Source: Caldimonas brevitalea
GTDB taxonomy: Bacteria; Pseudomonadota; Gammaproteobacteria; Burkholderiales; Burkholderiaceae_C
Length of the DNA: 64,000 bases
Direction: 5' to 3'
Assembly: GCF_001017435.1 (NCBI RefSeq)
Contig: NZ_CP011371.1
Location: forward strand, 868,001 to 932,000
Part shown: positions 44,544-59,993 of the stretch, piece by piece
Numbering within the stretch: the first letter of the stretch is position 1
Layout: the number at the start of each line of letters is the position of its first letter
The notes under the pieces: model-generated
What the model was told of the DNA's origin: nothing
Databases searched by the model: none
The model's input: the letters and a program-made list of their open reading frames with translations, nothing else
Position numbers and translations under genes: made by a program

Positions 44544-45842
44544 TCACATCGAGAACTTGCCCGTGTCCAGTGCCTGCTTCGCCATCAGGAAGGCGGCCGC
44601 GTTCCAGCTCTGACCGGCCATGCCCATCGGCTCGAAGGTGCGGCCGTGGAACCACTCGGTGAAGCGCCAGTCGTCGAGGCTGTTGGTCAGCGCCAGCTTG
44701 GCCAGCTCCTTGCGGGCGTGGTCCTTCTGGCCGAGGCGGGCCAGCGCCATGGTCCAGAAGCCGCCGATGAAGGGCCAAATGCCGCCGTTGTGGTACTGGT
44801 GCGGATGGTTCTGCTTGTGGCGCGCCATGTAGAGGCGCCACAGCTCGTGCTCGGTCGAGATCGGGTGAGTGACGGTGCGGATCGGGTAGGGGTCCGACAC
44901 GCCGGCACTGCTCAAGGTCTTGACGATCTCATGCGCCATCGAGTCGCCGGCCAGCCCGTACAGCACCGCCAGCACGTTGCCGAACACGTCGCCTTCGTCG
45001 CCCGCGAACGACAGGTTCACGAAGCTCAGGTAGAGGCCCGGGTTGCGCTGACCGCGGCGGGCGTAGTGCGCCAGCAGACGGGTGCGGCGGTACTCCGGCA
45101 GCTCTTGCTTGAACGGGTGGAAGACGTGGTTGAAGTGGTAGTGCGTCTCTTCGGCATGCGGCAGGTCGTAGAGCTGCTTGACGCGATACCAGAGCGCGTT
45201 GGTGTAGAGCACGAAGCCCGAGCGCGGCATGATGTCGGCCCAGTCGCTGGCCTCGTTCTGCTGCAACAGGAAGAAGCGCTGGTGTTCCTGGGCCTGCAGC
45301 CATTGGATCGCACGTTGCACCTCGGCTTGCCAACGATCGGCCAGGCCCGGCAACTGGCCGTTGCGGCGGGTGTGGTCGACGGCGATCAACCACCACAACG
45401 TGGCGTCGATGCAGCCGAGGTACCAGAAGTCGGCATCCTGGCCGGCGGGGTCGACGTACTTGGGGATCTGCCCGTTGGCCGCTTGCAGCTTGGCCAGCGA
45501 GTCGAGGCTGGCGACGGCGCCTTGTTCGAGCGCTTCCACCCCGCTGCCGGCCATCGCCAGCACGCAGATCGCGGCGTCGCGACCGAAGATGCGGGTGTAG
45601 CTGCGTGCTTCGGCGGCCTCGGTGCGGCTGGCCGCGAGGATGCCTTGCGGCGTCAAATTGTCTTCGAGCAGCCCCAGCGATTCCTTCGCACAACGGCTCA
45701 CCAGGCCGGGGCCCGGCATCAGCAGCTGGTGACGCGCGGGACTGGCTTGCACGGCCTCCTGGCCGTCGTCGAGCATCCGTTCGTCTTGTTCCAGCGCCTC
45801 TGCTGCTTGCAGGTCAGGGCAGGTCGGGTCCGCGTATTTCAT
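44544..45842 (-). CDS. GH100/debranching-type glycoside hydrolase
   Basis: A 432-residue (alpha/alpha)6-barrel glycosidase, usually annotated as amylo-alpha-1,6-glucosidase or neutral-invertase-like. Key parts: AAEARSYTRIFGRDAAICVLAM with the acidic residue typical of this clan, NGQIPKYVDPAGQDADFWYLGCIDATLWWLIA, and near the end YHNGGIWPFIGGFWTMALA. These recall GH100 and GH133 relatives. Length is right for a single catalytic domain. It begins 457 bases after glgX on the same strand, so it may have its own promoter yet share a role in glucan or sucrose breakdown. The exact bond cleaved is uncertain. Start ATG at 45842. Confidence 0.65.
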   Translation of the reverse strand: MKYADPTCPDLQAAEALEQDERMLDDGQEAVQASPARHQLLMPGPGLVSRCAKESLGLLEDNLTPQGILAASRTEAAEARSYTRIFGRDAAICVLAMAGSGVEALEQGAVASLDSLAKLQAANGQIPKYVDPAGQDADFWYLGCIDATLWWLIAVDHTRRNGQLPGLADRWQAEVQRAIQWLQAQEHQRFFLLQQNEASDWADIMPRSGFVLYTNALWYRVKQLYDLPHAEETHYHFNHVFHPFKQELPEYRRTRLLAHYARRGQRNPGLYLSFVNLSFAGDEGDVFGNVLAVLYGLAGDSMAHEIVKTLSSAGVSDPYPIRTVTHPISTEHELWRLYMARHKQNHPHQYHNGGIWPFIGGFWTMALARLGQKDHARKELAKLALTNSLDDWRFTEWFHGRTFEPMGMAGQSWNAAAFLMAKQALDTGKFSM

Positions 45843-46299
45843 TTGGCTCTCTCTCTCCGGGGCAGCACCGCTGCCACTGCTGGAAGGTATAGCTTGTGTC
45901 GGTCAGGCGATGCGGCCTTGTTTTAGGGGGGCCAGGGCACCGCAATAGGGGGGAGTGTAGGGAGGCCCGCGGCGTGATACATCAGGAAGAGGCGTAGTTG
46001 CAAGAGCGCCGTGACGGAATCGGCGTGAGGTTCTCACGCAAGCGCCGGGATGTTGTGCGGAGGTGTTGTTTTTCGTTGAGGTGTCATCGAAATGGGGCGG
46101 GCGGCGCGGCTTTGAGGCGGCCGGCCAGGACGATGGAGGTGAGGGATGGCGCCGTTGCTTCTGTTGCGGTTGCTTGCCGTACTGTGACGTTTTGCGCAAG
46201 CTTTGATGCCTGCGCGCGACAGCAAGGTGGCGGTGCAGCGAGGCGAAACAGACTCGTGAGCGGCGCTCAAAACCGTGGTGGTTCAGATGCGGCCGACGC
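45843..46299. other. Intergenic region between glgX and the GH100-like gene
   Basis: These 457 bases contain no recognisable gene. Several G-rich stretches occur (for example near 45926-45956 on the plus strand). The gap suggests a separate promoter for the downstream glycosidase gene, but no promoter pair was recognised. Confidence 0.45.
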
Positions 46300-48480
46300 T
46301 CACCCCCATCCCAACCCCACCGCGTCACGCGCCAACACCACCACCGACCGCCCCCTCACCGCATACCGCTCCCCGGGGCGATACAGCGGCCCGGCCGCCG
46401 GCTGGCCGTCTTCGCAGGTGGTATCGAGCAGGGCGCTCCACGGCTCGCCATCGATCTCGGGCATCGCGAAGCCGATGTCGTCGTGATGGGCGTTCACCAG
46501 CACCAGGAAGTCGTCGTCCTGGATGGGCTCGCCGCGCGCGCCCACATCGGGAATGCCAGCGCCCGAGAGGTACATGCCGAAGCAGCGCGCCTGCTCGTCC
46601 TGCCAATGTTCGGCACGCATTTCCTGGCCGTCGGGCGTCAGCCAGAGCACGTCCTTGATGGGCGTGCCCTGGCGCACCTGGCCAGCGAAAAAACCGCGGC
46701 GCCGGAAGGTCGGGTGCGAGCGCCGCAAGCGCACCAGACGGCGCACAAAGGTCAGCAAGGCCTCGCGCTCGGGCGTCGGGGCCCAGTCGATCCAGCCGAT
46801 CTCGTTGTCCTGGCAATAGGCGTTGTTGTTGCCGTGCTGGCTGTGGCCGTACTCATCGCCGGCCAGCAGCATCGGCACACCCTGCGACAGCAGCACGGTG
46901 GTCAGGAAGTTGCGTTTCTGGCGGGCTCGCAAAGCCCGGACCTCGCGGTCGTCGCACGGGCCTTCGACGCCGCAGTTCCATGACAGGTTGTTGTCGTTGC
47001 CGTCGCGGTTGTCCTCGCCGTTGGCCTCGTTGTGCTTGCCGTTGTAGGAGACCAGGTCGTCCAACGTGAAACCGTCGTGGGCGGTGACGAAGTTGATGCT
47101 GGCATGGGGGCGCTTGCCGGCCACCTCGTACAGGTCGCTCGACCCGCTGACACGGCTGGCGATTTCGCCGATCAGCCCGGCATCGCCTTTCCAGTAGGCT
47201 CGCACGCCATCGCGGTAGCGGTCGTTCCATTCGGCCCAGCCGGCGGGGAACCGGCCGACCTGGTAACCGTCCTGCCCCAAGTCCCAGGGCTCGGCGATCA
47301 GCTTGACTTGGTTGAGCACCGGGTCCTGGCAGATCGCGGTGAAGAAGCTGCTGAGGTGTTCCACCTTGCCGCGAGCGCGTGCCAGGGCCGGGGCGAGGTC
47401 AAAACGGAAGCCGTCGACGTGCATGTCCTCGACCCAGTAGCGCAGCGAGTCCATCACCAACTGCAGGCCGCGGGGGTGCACCAGGTTCAAGGTGTTGCCG
47501 CAGCCGGTGAAGTCGGCGTAGTAGCGCCGGTCCTCGGGACTGGGTTTGTAGTACGACGCATTGTCCAGACCGCGGAACGACAGCGTGGGCCCCAGATGGT
47601 TGCCCTCGCAGCTGTGGTTGTAGACCACGTCGAGCAACACCTCGATCCCGGCGGAGTGCAAGGTCTTGACCATGGTCTTGAACTCCTTGACCTTGCGTGA
47701 GGCGCTATAGCGCATCTGCGGCGCGAAGAAGGCCAGCGTGTTGTAGCCCCAGTAGTTGCGCAGTCCCTTCTCGTACAGATGGCGCTCGTCCACGAAGCTG
47801 TGCGTGGGCATCAGCTCCACGGTGGTCACGCCCAGGCGTTGCAGATGGTCGATCACCGGCGCGCAGGCGAGGCCGGCATAGGTGCCGCGCAAGGGCCCCG
47901 GCACACCGGGGTGGGTCTTGGTGTAGCCGCGCACATGCAACTCGTAGATCACCATGTCGGCCCAGGGTACCTGCGGGCGCCGGTCTTCGCCCCAGGTGAA
48001 CGCGGTCTCCAGCACGCGCGCCTTGGGCATGAAGGCCGCGCTGTCGCGCTTGTCGAACGACAGGTCCTCTTTCTTGTGGCCGATGGTGTAGCCGTACAGC
48101 GCGTCGCTCCAGCGCAACTCACCCACCAGATCGCGCGCGTACGGGTCGATCAACAGCTTGTTGGGATTGAAGCGGTGGCCCTCCTCCGGGCGATACGGCC
48201 CGTGAACACGGTAGCCGTACGCGAGCCCGGGACGCGCCTCCGGGAGATAGCAGTGCCAGATGTCGTCGGTGCGCTCGCGCAGCAGGATACGCTGGCGCTC
48301 GTGGCGCCCCTCTGCATCGAACAGGCACAGTTCGACGGCGACGGCGTTTTCGGAGAAGACGGCGAAGTTCACGCCTTCGCCGTCCCAGGTGGCACCCCGG
48401 GGATAAGGGCGGCCAGGCCAGACGACGGTGAAGAGTTCGTCCCGTTTGCTGCTGCTGGTACTACTGCTGCTCGTGCTCAT
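46300..48480 (-). CDS. glgX: Glycogen debranching enzyme
   Basis: A 726-residue GH13 isoamylase-type debranching enzyme that hydrolyses alpha-1,6 branches of limit-dextrin glycogen in the cytoplasm. The N-terminal CBM48-like domain has GRPYPRGATWDGEGVNFAVFS. The catalytic barrel has YELHVRGYTKTHPGVP, VLLDVVYNHSCEGNHLGP, DGFRFDLAPALAR (catalytic Asp), LIAEPWDLG (catalytic Glu) and NFVTAHDGFTLDDLVSYN (Asp). These are GlgX/TreX features. The Ser-rich first 11 residues are unusual. The start at 48480 lies 17 bases after the channel gene, in the same run; no strong ribosome binding site is visible. It probably trims glucan made by GlgE and GlgB. Confidence 0.93.
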   Translation of the reverse strand: MSTSSSSTSSSKRDELFTVVWPGRPYPRGATWDGEGVNFAVFSENAVAVELCLFDAEGRHERQRILLRERTDDIWHCYLPEARPGLAYGYRVHGPYRPEEGHRFNPNKLLIDPYARDLVGELRWSDALYGYTIGHKKEDLSFDKRDSAAFMPKARVLETAFTWGEDRRPQVPWADMVIYELHVRGYTKTHPGVPGPLRGTYAGLACAPVIDHLQRLGVTTVELMPTHSFVDERHLYEKGLRNYWGYNTLAFFAPQMRYSASRKVKEFKTMVKTLHSAGIEVLLDVVYNHSCEGNHLGPTLSFRGLDNASYYKPSPEDRRYYADFTGCGNTLNLVHPRGLQLVMDSLRYWVEDMHVDGFRFDLAPALARARGKVEHLSSFFTAICQDPVLNQVKLIAEPWDLGQDGYQVGRFPAGWAEWNDRYRDGVRAYWKGDAGLIGEIASRVSGSSDLYEVAGKRPHASINFVTAHDGFTLDDLVSYNGKHNEANGEDNRDGNDNNLSWNCGVEGPCDDREVRALRARQKRNFLTTVLLSQGVPMLLAGDEYGHSQHGNNNAYCQDNEIGWIDWAPTPEREALLTFVRRLVRLRRSHPTFRRRGFFAGQVRQGTPIKDVLWLTPDGQEMRAEHWQDEQARCFGMYLSGAGIPDVGARGEPIQDDDFLVLVNAHHDDIGFAMPEIDGEPWSALLDTTCEDGQPAAGPLYRPGERYAVRGRSVVVLARDAVGLGWG

Positions 48481-48497
48481 CGTCGGGCAGCGTTGGA

Positions 48498-49211
48498 TCA
48501 GGGCCCGGGGTCGTCGCCCAGGCGACGTTCACCCGCACCCGGCTCGCGGTGGCTGGGCCACCAGCGTTCGAGTTTCTCGGCCGCCCAGTTCTTGCCACCC
48601 AGGCCGAAGGCGAGGGCCAGCGCGAGCACGACACCGCCCAGGATGATCAGGAAACTCTGTCGCACGATCACACCGCCGACCGCGATCTGGTCGAGTGCGA
48701 TCAGCACCACAAAGGTGATGATGGCGTAGCGGGCCAGCGCGCCGAGGAAGTCGGCATCCTTGAGGTCGATGTTGCGGCAGTAGGTGACGACGGCATCGCC
48801 GACGAAGCGCGCGAAATAGGTGCCGAAGGCGAGGATCACCAGCGCGACGATGACGTTGGGCACGAACAGCACCACACGTCCCAGCAGGTCGGTGATGTAG
48901 GTCAGCCCCAGGCCGTTGAACGCGATGATCAAAGCGGCCAGGATCACCAGCCAATACATCAGCGTGCCGATGACCCGGCTGGTGTCGGTCTCCATGCCAC
49001 CCTGGCGCAAGAAGCCGTCCATGCCGGCGCGTTCGGTCAGCACGTTGAAGTTCAGCGCCCGCAGCGCCTTCTCGACGGCGAAGCGCACCACCTTGGCGAG
49101 CAGCCAGCCGCCGATCAGGACCACGAAGGCCATCAGCAACCGGGGCAAAAACACCCCGATCTGGGCCAGGAAGACCCGCACGGGGTCGAGCAGCACGTCT
49201 ACGCTTTGCAT
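48498..49211 (-). CDS. Mechanosensitive-channel-like membrane protein (TM-helix/CmpX type)
   Basis: A 237-residue inner-membrane protein related to the small conserved transmembrane helix proteins around the MscS family (CmpX-like). It has four or five membrane helices: LPRLLMAFVVLIGGWLLAKVVRF, VIGTLMYWLVILAALIIAFNG, LFVPNVIVALVILAFGTYFARFVG, YAIITFVVLIALDQIAVGG and SFLIILGGVVLALALAFGLGGK. The helix FGTYFARFVG with its Gly residues recalls pore-lining helices, but the MscS beta domain is absent. GGAGGG precedes the ATG by 8 bases. It lies between treS (38 bases) and glgX (17 bases) in the GlgE operon, so it may answer membrane tension or osmotic change. Confidence 0.78.
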   Translation of the reverse strand: MQSVDVLLDPVRVFLAQIGVFLPRLLMAFVVLIGGWLLAKVVRFAVEKALRALNFNVLTERAGMDGFLRQGGMETDTSRVIGTLMYWLVILAALIIAFNGLGLTYITDLLGRVVLFVPNVIVALVILAFGTYFARFVGDAVVTYCRNIDLKDADFLGALARYAIITFVVLIALDQIAVGGVIVRQSFLIILGGVVLALALAFGLGGKNWAAEKLERWWPSHREPGAGERRLGDDPGP

Positions 49212-49249
49212 GGTCGTTGGGCCCTCCAGGGAGCTAGCGGCGTTCGTCG

Positions 49250-52591
<3,342 letters not shown>

Positions 52592-52601
52592 GGCCTGCAC
52601 C

Positions 52602-54624
52602 TCATTCGAAGTAGTCGAAATCCTTCTCGCTGCGCAGGTGTCGACGAACGCGGAACACGTGGGCCGGAGAGCGTTGGGGATCGAGCATCACGAAGTTGCG
52701 CCGCCCGTTCCAGACGAAGCGCTGGCCGCTGAGCAGGTCGTGCATCTGGTAAGGCTTGTCCTCATCGAGCCCCAGCTCGCTCAGGTCGACTTCGACCCAG
52801 CCCGATTGGGTGTGGTGCGGGTCCAGGTTCACGACCGTCAGCACCACGTTGTCGACATCTTGCGCACGCTTCGCATACGCGATCAGTTGTTCGTTGTCAG
52901 TCGGCAGGAAGCGCAAGCTCCAATCGGATTGGAGCGCACGGTTCTCGCGCCGGATACTGTTGAGTCTGGCAATGAACGTGCCGAGGCTGTCGGGCCGGTC
53001 GAGGTCCCAGTGTCGCAACTGATACTTCTCGGAGTGCAGGTACTCCTCGCTGCCATGCTCGCGGGGCAGATGCTCCATCAGCTCGTAGGCCGGGCCATAG
53101 ATGCCGTAGTTGGCAGACAGCGTGGCGGCCAACACGATGCGCGCCATGAAGGTCGAGCGTTGGCCCGATTGCAGCACCTCGTGCAGGATGTCGGGGGTGT
53201 TGGGCCAGACGTTGGGGCGGAAGTACTCGCGGCCCGGTCCCTGCGCCAGCTCGGTGAAGTACTCGATCAGTTCCTGCTTGGTGTTGCGCCAGGTGAAGTA
53301 GGTGTACGACTGCGTGTAGCCGAGCTTGGCCAGCCGGTGCATCACCTTGGGCCGCGTGAAGGCCTCGGCCAGAAAGATCACGTCGGGGTGCTCGCGCTTG
53401 ATCTCCGCGATCGCCCACTCCCAGAACGCGAACGACTTGGTGTGCGGGTTGTCGACACGGAAGACGCGCACGCCTTCGCCGATCCAGTGATCCAGCACGC
53501 TCTTGAGTTCGTCCCACAGTCCCGACCAGTCGTCGCTTTCGAAGTTGAACGGATAGATGTCCTGGTACTTCTTCGGCGGGTTCTCGGCGTACTGCACGGT
53601 GCCGTCGGGCCGCCAGCGGAACCAGGGCGGGTGTTCCTTCACATACGGATGGTCGGGTGCACATTGGTAGGCGATGTCCATCGCCACCTCCATGCCCAGC
53701 TCGCGGGCGGCGGCCACCAGTGCGCGAAAGTCTTCGGGCGTGCCGAGCTCGGGCAGGATGGACTTGTGCCCGCCTTCGGCCGCGCCGATGGCCCAGGGGC
53801 TGCCGACGTCGCCCGCCTGGGCCACCAGTGCGTTGTTCTTGCCCTTGCGCTTGTCGCGTCCGATCGGGTGGATGGGCGGGAAGTAGAGCACGTCGAAGCC
53901 CAGCCGTGCGACGTACGGCAGGCGCGCCTGCACGTCCTTGAAAGTGCCATGGCGGCCGGCCTCTGGCGAGGTGGACCGGGGGAACAACTCGTACCAGGTG
54001 CTGAAGCGGGCCCGCTCGCGGTCGGCGATCACGCTCAGCTCCGGCTCGTAGCGGGTGCACCAGCGGCGATCGGGGTAGCGGCGTGCCAAGGTGGCGAGCC
54101 GGTCGTCGAGCGCCAGTGCCTTCAAGGCTTCGGCGTCGTCGGTCTCGGCCTGCTGGCGCAAGCGTGCGGCCCAGTCCTTGACGGCCTTGCGGTCGTCGCC
54201 CTTGGCGCGCGGGCAGGTGGCGTCGAGCAGGTCGGCGCCGACCAGTGCCGCGATGCGAATGTCGGCCGGGTCGACCCGACGCTGCAACTCGCGCCGCCAC
54301 GACTCGAAATGGTCGACCCAGGCGACCACGGTGTAGCAGTAGCGGCCGACGTCGGGCAAGGTGAAGCCGGCGTGCCACTCGTCGTTGACGTCGTGCAGCA
54401 TCTCGACTTCGTGCACGGTGGTGGTGTCGCCCTCGGCGCGCCATTGCAGCATCACGCGCAGCACGTCGTGGCCGTCGGTGAAGCAGTTCGCTTGCACCTC
54501 GAGTGTGTCGCCGCAGACGCGCTTGACCGGAAAACGTCCGCCGTCCACGGAGGGCAGCACTGCGTCGATGACCGCACGCACGCGTCCTTCGCGCGGCTTG
54601 CGGCCCGTGGCGGGGGGAGGGGTC

Positions 54625-54632
<8 letters not shown>
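52602..54632 (-). CDS. glgE: Alpha-1,4-glucan:maltose-1-phosphate maltosyltransferase
   Basis: A 676-residue GH13_3 enzyme that adds maltosyl units from maltose 1-phosphate to alpha-1,4-glucan. The N-terminal beta domain (about 15-120) holds [20 protein letters not shown]. The catalytic region has [51 protein letters not shown] with Asp394 as nucleophile and [10 protein letters not shown] with Glu423. These residue numbers equal the catalytic pair described for Streptomyces Glg[19 protein letters not shown] near the C-terminus is also characteristic. The ATG at 54632 lies inside the last codons of glgB (eight-base overlap), a sign of coupling. This is the signature gene of the pathway. Confidence 0.96.
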
Positions 54633-56505
<1,873 letters not shown>

Positions 56506-56670
56506 TGTCGGACGGGCTCCGTGGTGGTTCTTGTTGGACGACCGCGGTCCGCCCAGGCTCGATGGGCCTGCAGCAGACTGGGGTGGAAATGGGCTTCCGG
56601 CACACGGATTCCCGCTACGGCACGAGGCAATCCGCGTGCCGACAGCGAGGCGCTGCCGGCGAGGACTCAC

Positions 56671-59286
56671 TCAGGGCCCGAACACCTCGACTTCGGCCAG
56701 CGACAGCACTTCGGTGCCGCCCAGCCACACGCGCAGGTAGCGACCGGTCAGTCCTGCCGGCAAGTCGACATCGAGTACACGTCCGCCCGGCACCGACGCG
56801 AACGGCAGGGCCGTCACGCCGGCGCGCAGGCGTTCCTGCTCGAGGTTGTTGCTGGTGAAGGGGGTCTGCGATACCAGCAGGTAGAAGTTGGACAAGCGTT
56901 CGGCACAGCAGTCGACGCGGTTCCACACGCGCACCTGTCGCAGTGCCTGCACGCTGCCCAGGTCCAGCTGCCACCAGGGTTGCGCGGTGCTGTTGGTGTG
57001 GGTCACCGTCGCGTCGTGCCAGAAGCCGCTCGGGTTGCCGTCGACCGCGCGCGACGCGAAGGAACTGGCCGCCGTGCTGGACTGGGTGGCCGCCTTGCGC
57101 AGCGCAAGGTTGACCGGTCCCTCTTCCACCTGCACCTCGACCAGTGACAACACATTGCCCTCGGGCGTTCCGCCGCCACCACCGCTGCCCGACAGGTCCG
57201 GGTCGGAGGTGCGCCGCACCAGCACGCTGCGCCCCTCCACGGCGCTGCCGTGCAACTGCATGATGTCGACGTTGAGGCGGTCGGGGGAGGCCAGCTGGTT
57301 CTCGGGGTTGAGCAGCTGGGACGTCCAGACCGGCTGGCCGGCGGCGTCCAGTACCGACACGGTGATGTCGCGCAAACGCGTGCGGCAGTCGTTGGTGCTG
57401 GTGCAGGGGCCGGGGCGGTTGAACAAGTTGATCGAGGCGATACGGCGGGTGGAGGGAAACGTCAGTTTCCACCAGGGGTTGGCCTGCTCGAACGCGGTGT
57501 GCGTGAATGTGCTGGCCTTGCCGTCGATCGCGGCCGCGGCGGCCGACGCAATGCCGCGATCGCTCGATTGTGTCGCGGTGCCGAGGGCCGCGATGTTGCG
57601 CACGTCCTTGCGCACTTCGATCACCGCAGCGGACGACGGCACACCGGCGCTGTCCACGACATGCAGCTGGTAGTGGCCCGGCGGCAGTTGCTGCGGGTTG
57701 AACTGGCTCAGCTTCAAGGTCAGCTTGTCGGCGGATTGCGTGAAAGCCACCGGCACGTAACGGAGGTCGGCGCTGTGGCTGTGGGTGACGGCTGCGACGG
57801 TGACGAGGGCCACCGACTTGATGCTGCGCGTATCGCCCAGCGTCACGACACTGTCGGCCCCGCTGCCGTGGCCGAAGTACGGAGCCGTCTGCACGATGAC
57901 CGGCCGGCTGGCCCAGGCCGACGTGCCGTTGGCCAGCTGCTTGAACAGGTAGGGCGGGAAGAACACCTGGGCGTCCTGCGCATAGACGGGGCCCGGCGCG
58001 CCGCCGCCTGCGCTCAGCACCGTGCCGTTGGGCAGCAGCGCGGCCAGCGAGTGGTAGAGCCGTTTTTGCCCCGCCGGCGCCCAGGTCGACCAGGTGCCCG
58101 TGGTGGGGCTCCAGACCTCGGTGGCGAGTACCGCGCCCGTGTCCAGGTTGCCTTGGGCGGCGCCGCCCGTGACCAGTACGTCGCCGGTGGGCAGCACGAC
58201 GGCCGTGCCCCAGTTGCGACCATGCGCCATCGGCTTCAAAGCGGTGACGGTGGGCGGGGAGGCATTGAAGTCGACGCTGGTGGCCTGCTTCACCGCCCAG
58301 ATGCCGTCGCCGTTGTTCAGTTGCCCGCCGCCGGCGAGCAGCAGTTTGCCGGGCCGGTACATGACGGACATGCCGCTGACGCCGAGGCGGTGCCCGGTGA
58401 CACCGATGGGCACGATGCTGCCGTCGCCTTTCGGGTCGAGCTTCCAGAGCCGGTCGTTGGACACGCCGACCACGCCGAAGTCCGGCGCGACATAGGCGCG
58501 CGGATACCACCAGCGGGCGTCTGCTTCGCCGAACAACTCGGCGCTTTTCGCGCCGGGCAGCGGCCGCCAGCCCTCGGCCGGGGTGAACACTTCCGGCATG
58601 TCGCCGTACAGGGTCGCCGGTGCCGGCTTTTTGTTGCTGCCGCCGACCGCAAGCACGCGGCTGTCGGGCAGGCGCAGCACGGTGGCGTAGTAGCGGGGTT
58701 GGCGTGGCTGTGCGGCACGCGCCAGGTAGAGGTTGCGGTCGGGGTCCCACTGGGTCGTCTTGTAGACGGCGGAGTCGGCGTTGCCGCCCAGCACCAGCAG
58801 CAGGCCGTCGGCCCCCAGGGTGCTGGCGCTGCAGAAGCTATCGACTTTGGTCGGGTTGGCCACGGTGCGGTGGGCCGCCTCGGTCAACCCCTGAGCGGGC
58901 GTCCAGACGTCGAAGTGCAGCACCTTGGGATGCCAGGTGTCGGGCGGCGCGGTGCCGAAGGTCAACAATCGGCCGTTGGGCAACAAGTTGGCGTGGGCGG
59001 CGAGCAGGGGCCAGGGTGTCAGCTTCGACCACATCCCCACCTTCGCGGCATCGGCGGTGGGTGTCAGCGCCCCGACCAGTGCGTCGGTGGGCGGGGTGAT
59101 GACCGCGGCCAGGGGGCGTGCGCGGTCTGCGCCTTCAAGTGCGCCTGTCATCTCCTGCGTGGCGAGGGCCGGCGGCGGATCGCCTCCGCCTCCGCCGCAG
59201 GCCGCCAGGCCGATGGCCGTTGCGATGGTGGTGCCGCGCAGCCATGCAGCGGCGCGCACCCTGTTCAGGTACGTCTTCGAGTCCAT
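56671..59286 (-). CDS. Copper-radical (galactose/glyoxal) oxidase-like lipoprotein with two discoidin-type domains
   Basis: An 871-residue exported lipoprotein with lipobox LAAC at Cys30 and a Gly5 run. Residues about 85-470 look like a kelch-type galactose/glyoxal oxidase: Cys152 in SFCSAS, Tyr199/Tyr200 in RYYATV, Tyr411-His412 in LYHSLAALLPNG and His502 or His504 in VTHSHSAD. These match the Cys-Tyr crosslink and copper ligands of the family (Cys228, Tyr272, Tyr495, His496 and His581 in galactose oxidase). Residues about 470-575 resemble the DUF1929 C-terminal Ig-like domain. Two F5/8-type domains follow (about 580-725 and 730-871), each with GKASTFTHTAF/GNPSGFWHDA-like motifs for carbohydrate or surface binding. 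GGAGGG precedes ATG 59286. Confidence 0.82.
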   Translation of the reverse strand: MDSKTYLNRVRAAAWLRGTTIATAIGLAACGGGGGDPPPALATQEMTGALEGADRARPLAAVITPPTDALVGALTPTADAAKVGMWSKLTPWPLLAAHANLLPNGRLLTFGTAPPDTWHPKVLHFDVWTPAQGLTEAAHRTVANPTKVDSFCSASTLGADGLLLVLGGNADSAVYKTTQWDPDRNLYLARAAQPRQPRYYATVLRLPDSRVLAVGGSNKKPAPATLYGDMPEVFTPAEGWRPLPGAKSAELFGEADARWWYPRAYVAPDFGVVGVSNDRLWKLDPKGDGSIVPIGVTGHRLGVSGMSVMYRPGKLLLAGGGQLNNGDGIWAVKQATSVDFNASPPTVTALKPMAHGRNWGTAVVLPTGDVLVTGGAAQGNLDTGAVLATEVWSPTTGTWSTWAPAGQKRLYHSLAALLPNGTVLSAGGGAPGPVYAQDAQVFFPPYLFKQLANGTSAWASRPVIVQTAPYFGHGSGADSVVTLGDTRSIKSVALVTVAAVTHSHSADLRYVPVAFTQSADKLTLKLSQFNPQQLPPGHYQLHVVDSAGVPSSAAVIEVRKDVRNIAALGTATQSSDRGIASAAAAAIDGKASTFTHTAFEQANPWWKLTFPSTRRIASINLFNRPGPCTSTNDCRTRLRDITVSVLDAAGQPVWTSQLLNPENQLASPDRLNVDIMQLHGSAVEGRSVLVRRTSDPDLSGSGGGGGTPEGNVLSLVEVQVEEGPVNLALRKAATQSSTAASSFASRAVDGNPSGFWHDATVTHTNSTAQPWWQLDLGSVQALRQVRVWNRVDCCAERLSNFYLLVSQTPFTSNNLEQERLRAGVTALPFASVPGGRVLDVDLPAGLTGRYLRVWLGGTEVLSLAEVEVFGP

Positions 59287-59797
59287 GATTCCCTCCGTGA
59301 GCCTGCCGCGCCAAGGCACTGCTCACCTCCGTCATCGCGGCACGGACGGAGGTCTGTCGTTCTTGGTTGCACAACAATACGTTTGGATAACGTTTTTGTG
59401 GGACCGGCCTGGGAGAAGCGAGGCCCCTCATCGACGGGGACCGCCCGTGATCGGACTGGGCGTGGCGGTTGCTCGTGCGCGCGAGCGCGTTCTGCAGGGT
59501 TCTGCACAGGGAGCAGGAGGGCCTCGCGGCTAACGCATACGCGGCTTCGGCGCCTGTGCGTTGGGCGATGCGGCGAGGTGGGGCGACGTGGCCTGGGTCC
59601 GGTCTCGCGCGTCGACCGTGGTGCAGCTCGCTTGGATTGCCGCTCTCGCGGAGGAGCAAGGGATCGCAGTGTCGCGTTACGACATGTAGGACGGCACCGA
59701 CGGCGCGCGGCGGTCCGGCTGACAGTCACAGCCCCCGCTCTCGTCGACATTGAGGTCACCGTGCAAGTGGCACGGCAACCAATGGGGAGAGAACGTC
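59287..59797. other. 511-base divergent intergenic region
   Basis: It separates the oxidase-like gene from the DUF1328 gene and should hold both promoters. A short AT-rich patch (GTTTGGATAACGTTTTTG, about 59380-59397) stands out and is the best place for a promoter. No matching -35/-10 pair was defined. No gene was found. Confidence 0.5.
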
Positions 59798-59974
59798 ATG
59801 TTGAAATGGGCCGTCATTTTTGCTGTGATTGCCCTGGTCGCCGGTGCGCTCGGGTTCAGCGGTATCGCCGCAGGAGCTGCTGGCATTGCCAAGGTGCTGT
59901 TCTTTGTTTTCGTGGTGCTGTTCGTGATTGCCTTGCTGGCCGGCTCCACGCTGTTCAACCGCATCCGGCGCTAG
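59798..59974 (+). CDS. DUF1328 small membrane protein
   Basis: A 58-residue protein with two membrane helices ([22 protein letters not shown] and [22 protein letters not shown]) joined by IAAGAAG and ended by STLFNRIRR. This is the DUF1328 (YtjA-like) family, small stress-associated membrane proteins without a known activity. GGGGAGAG sits before the ATG at 59798. An in-frame upstream codon at 59750 would add hydrophilic residues and is not preferred. The next gene starts 19 bases on, so they may be co-transcribed. Confidence 0.85.
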   Translation: MLKWAVIFAVIALVAGALGFSGIAAGAAGIAKVLFFVFVVLFVIALLAGSTLFNRIRR

Positions 59975-59993
59975 GGTGCCGGCGGAGACCCCG

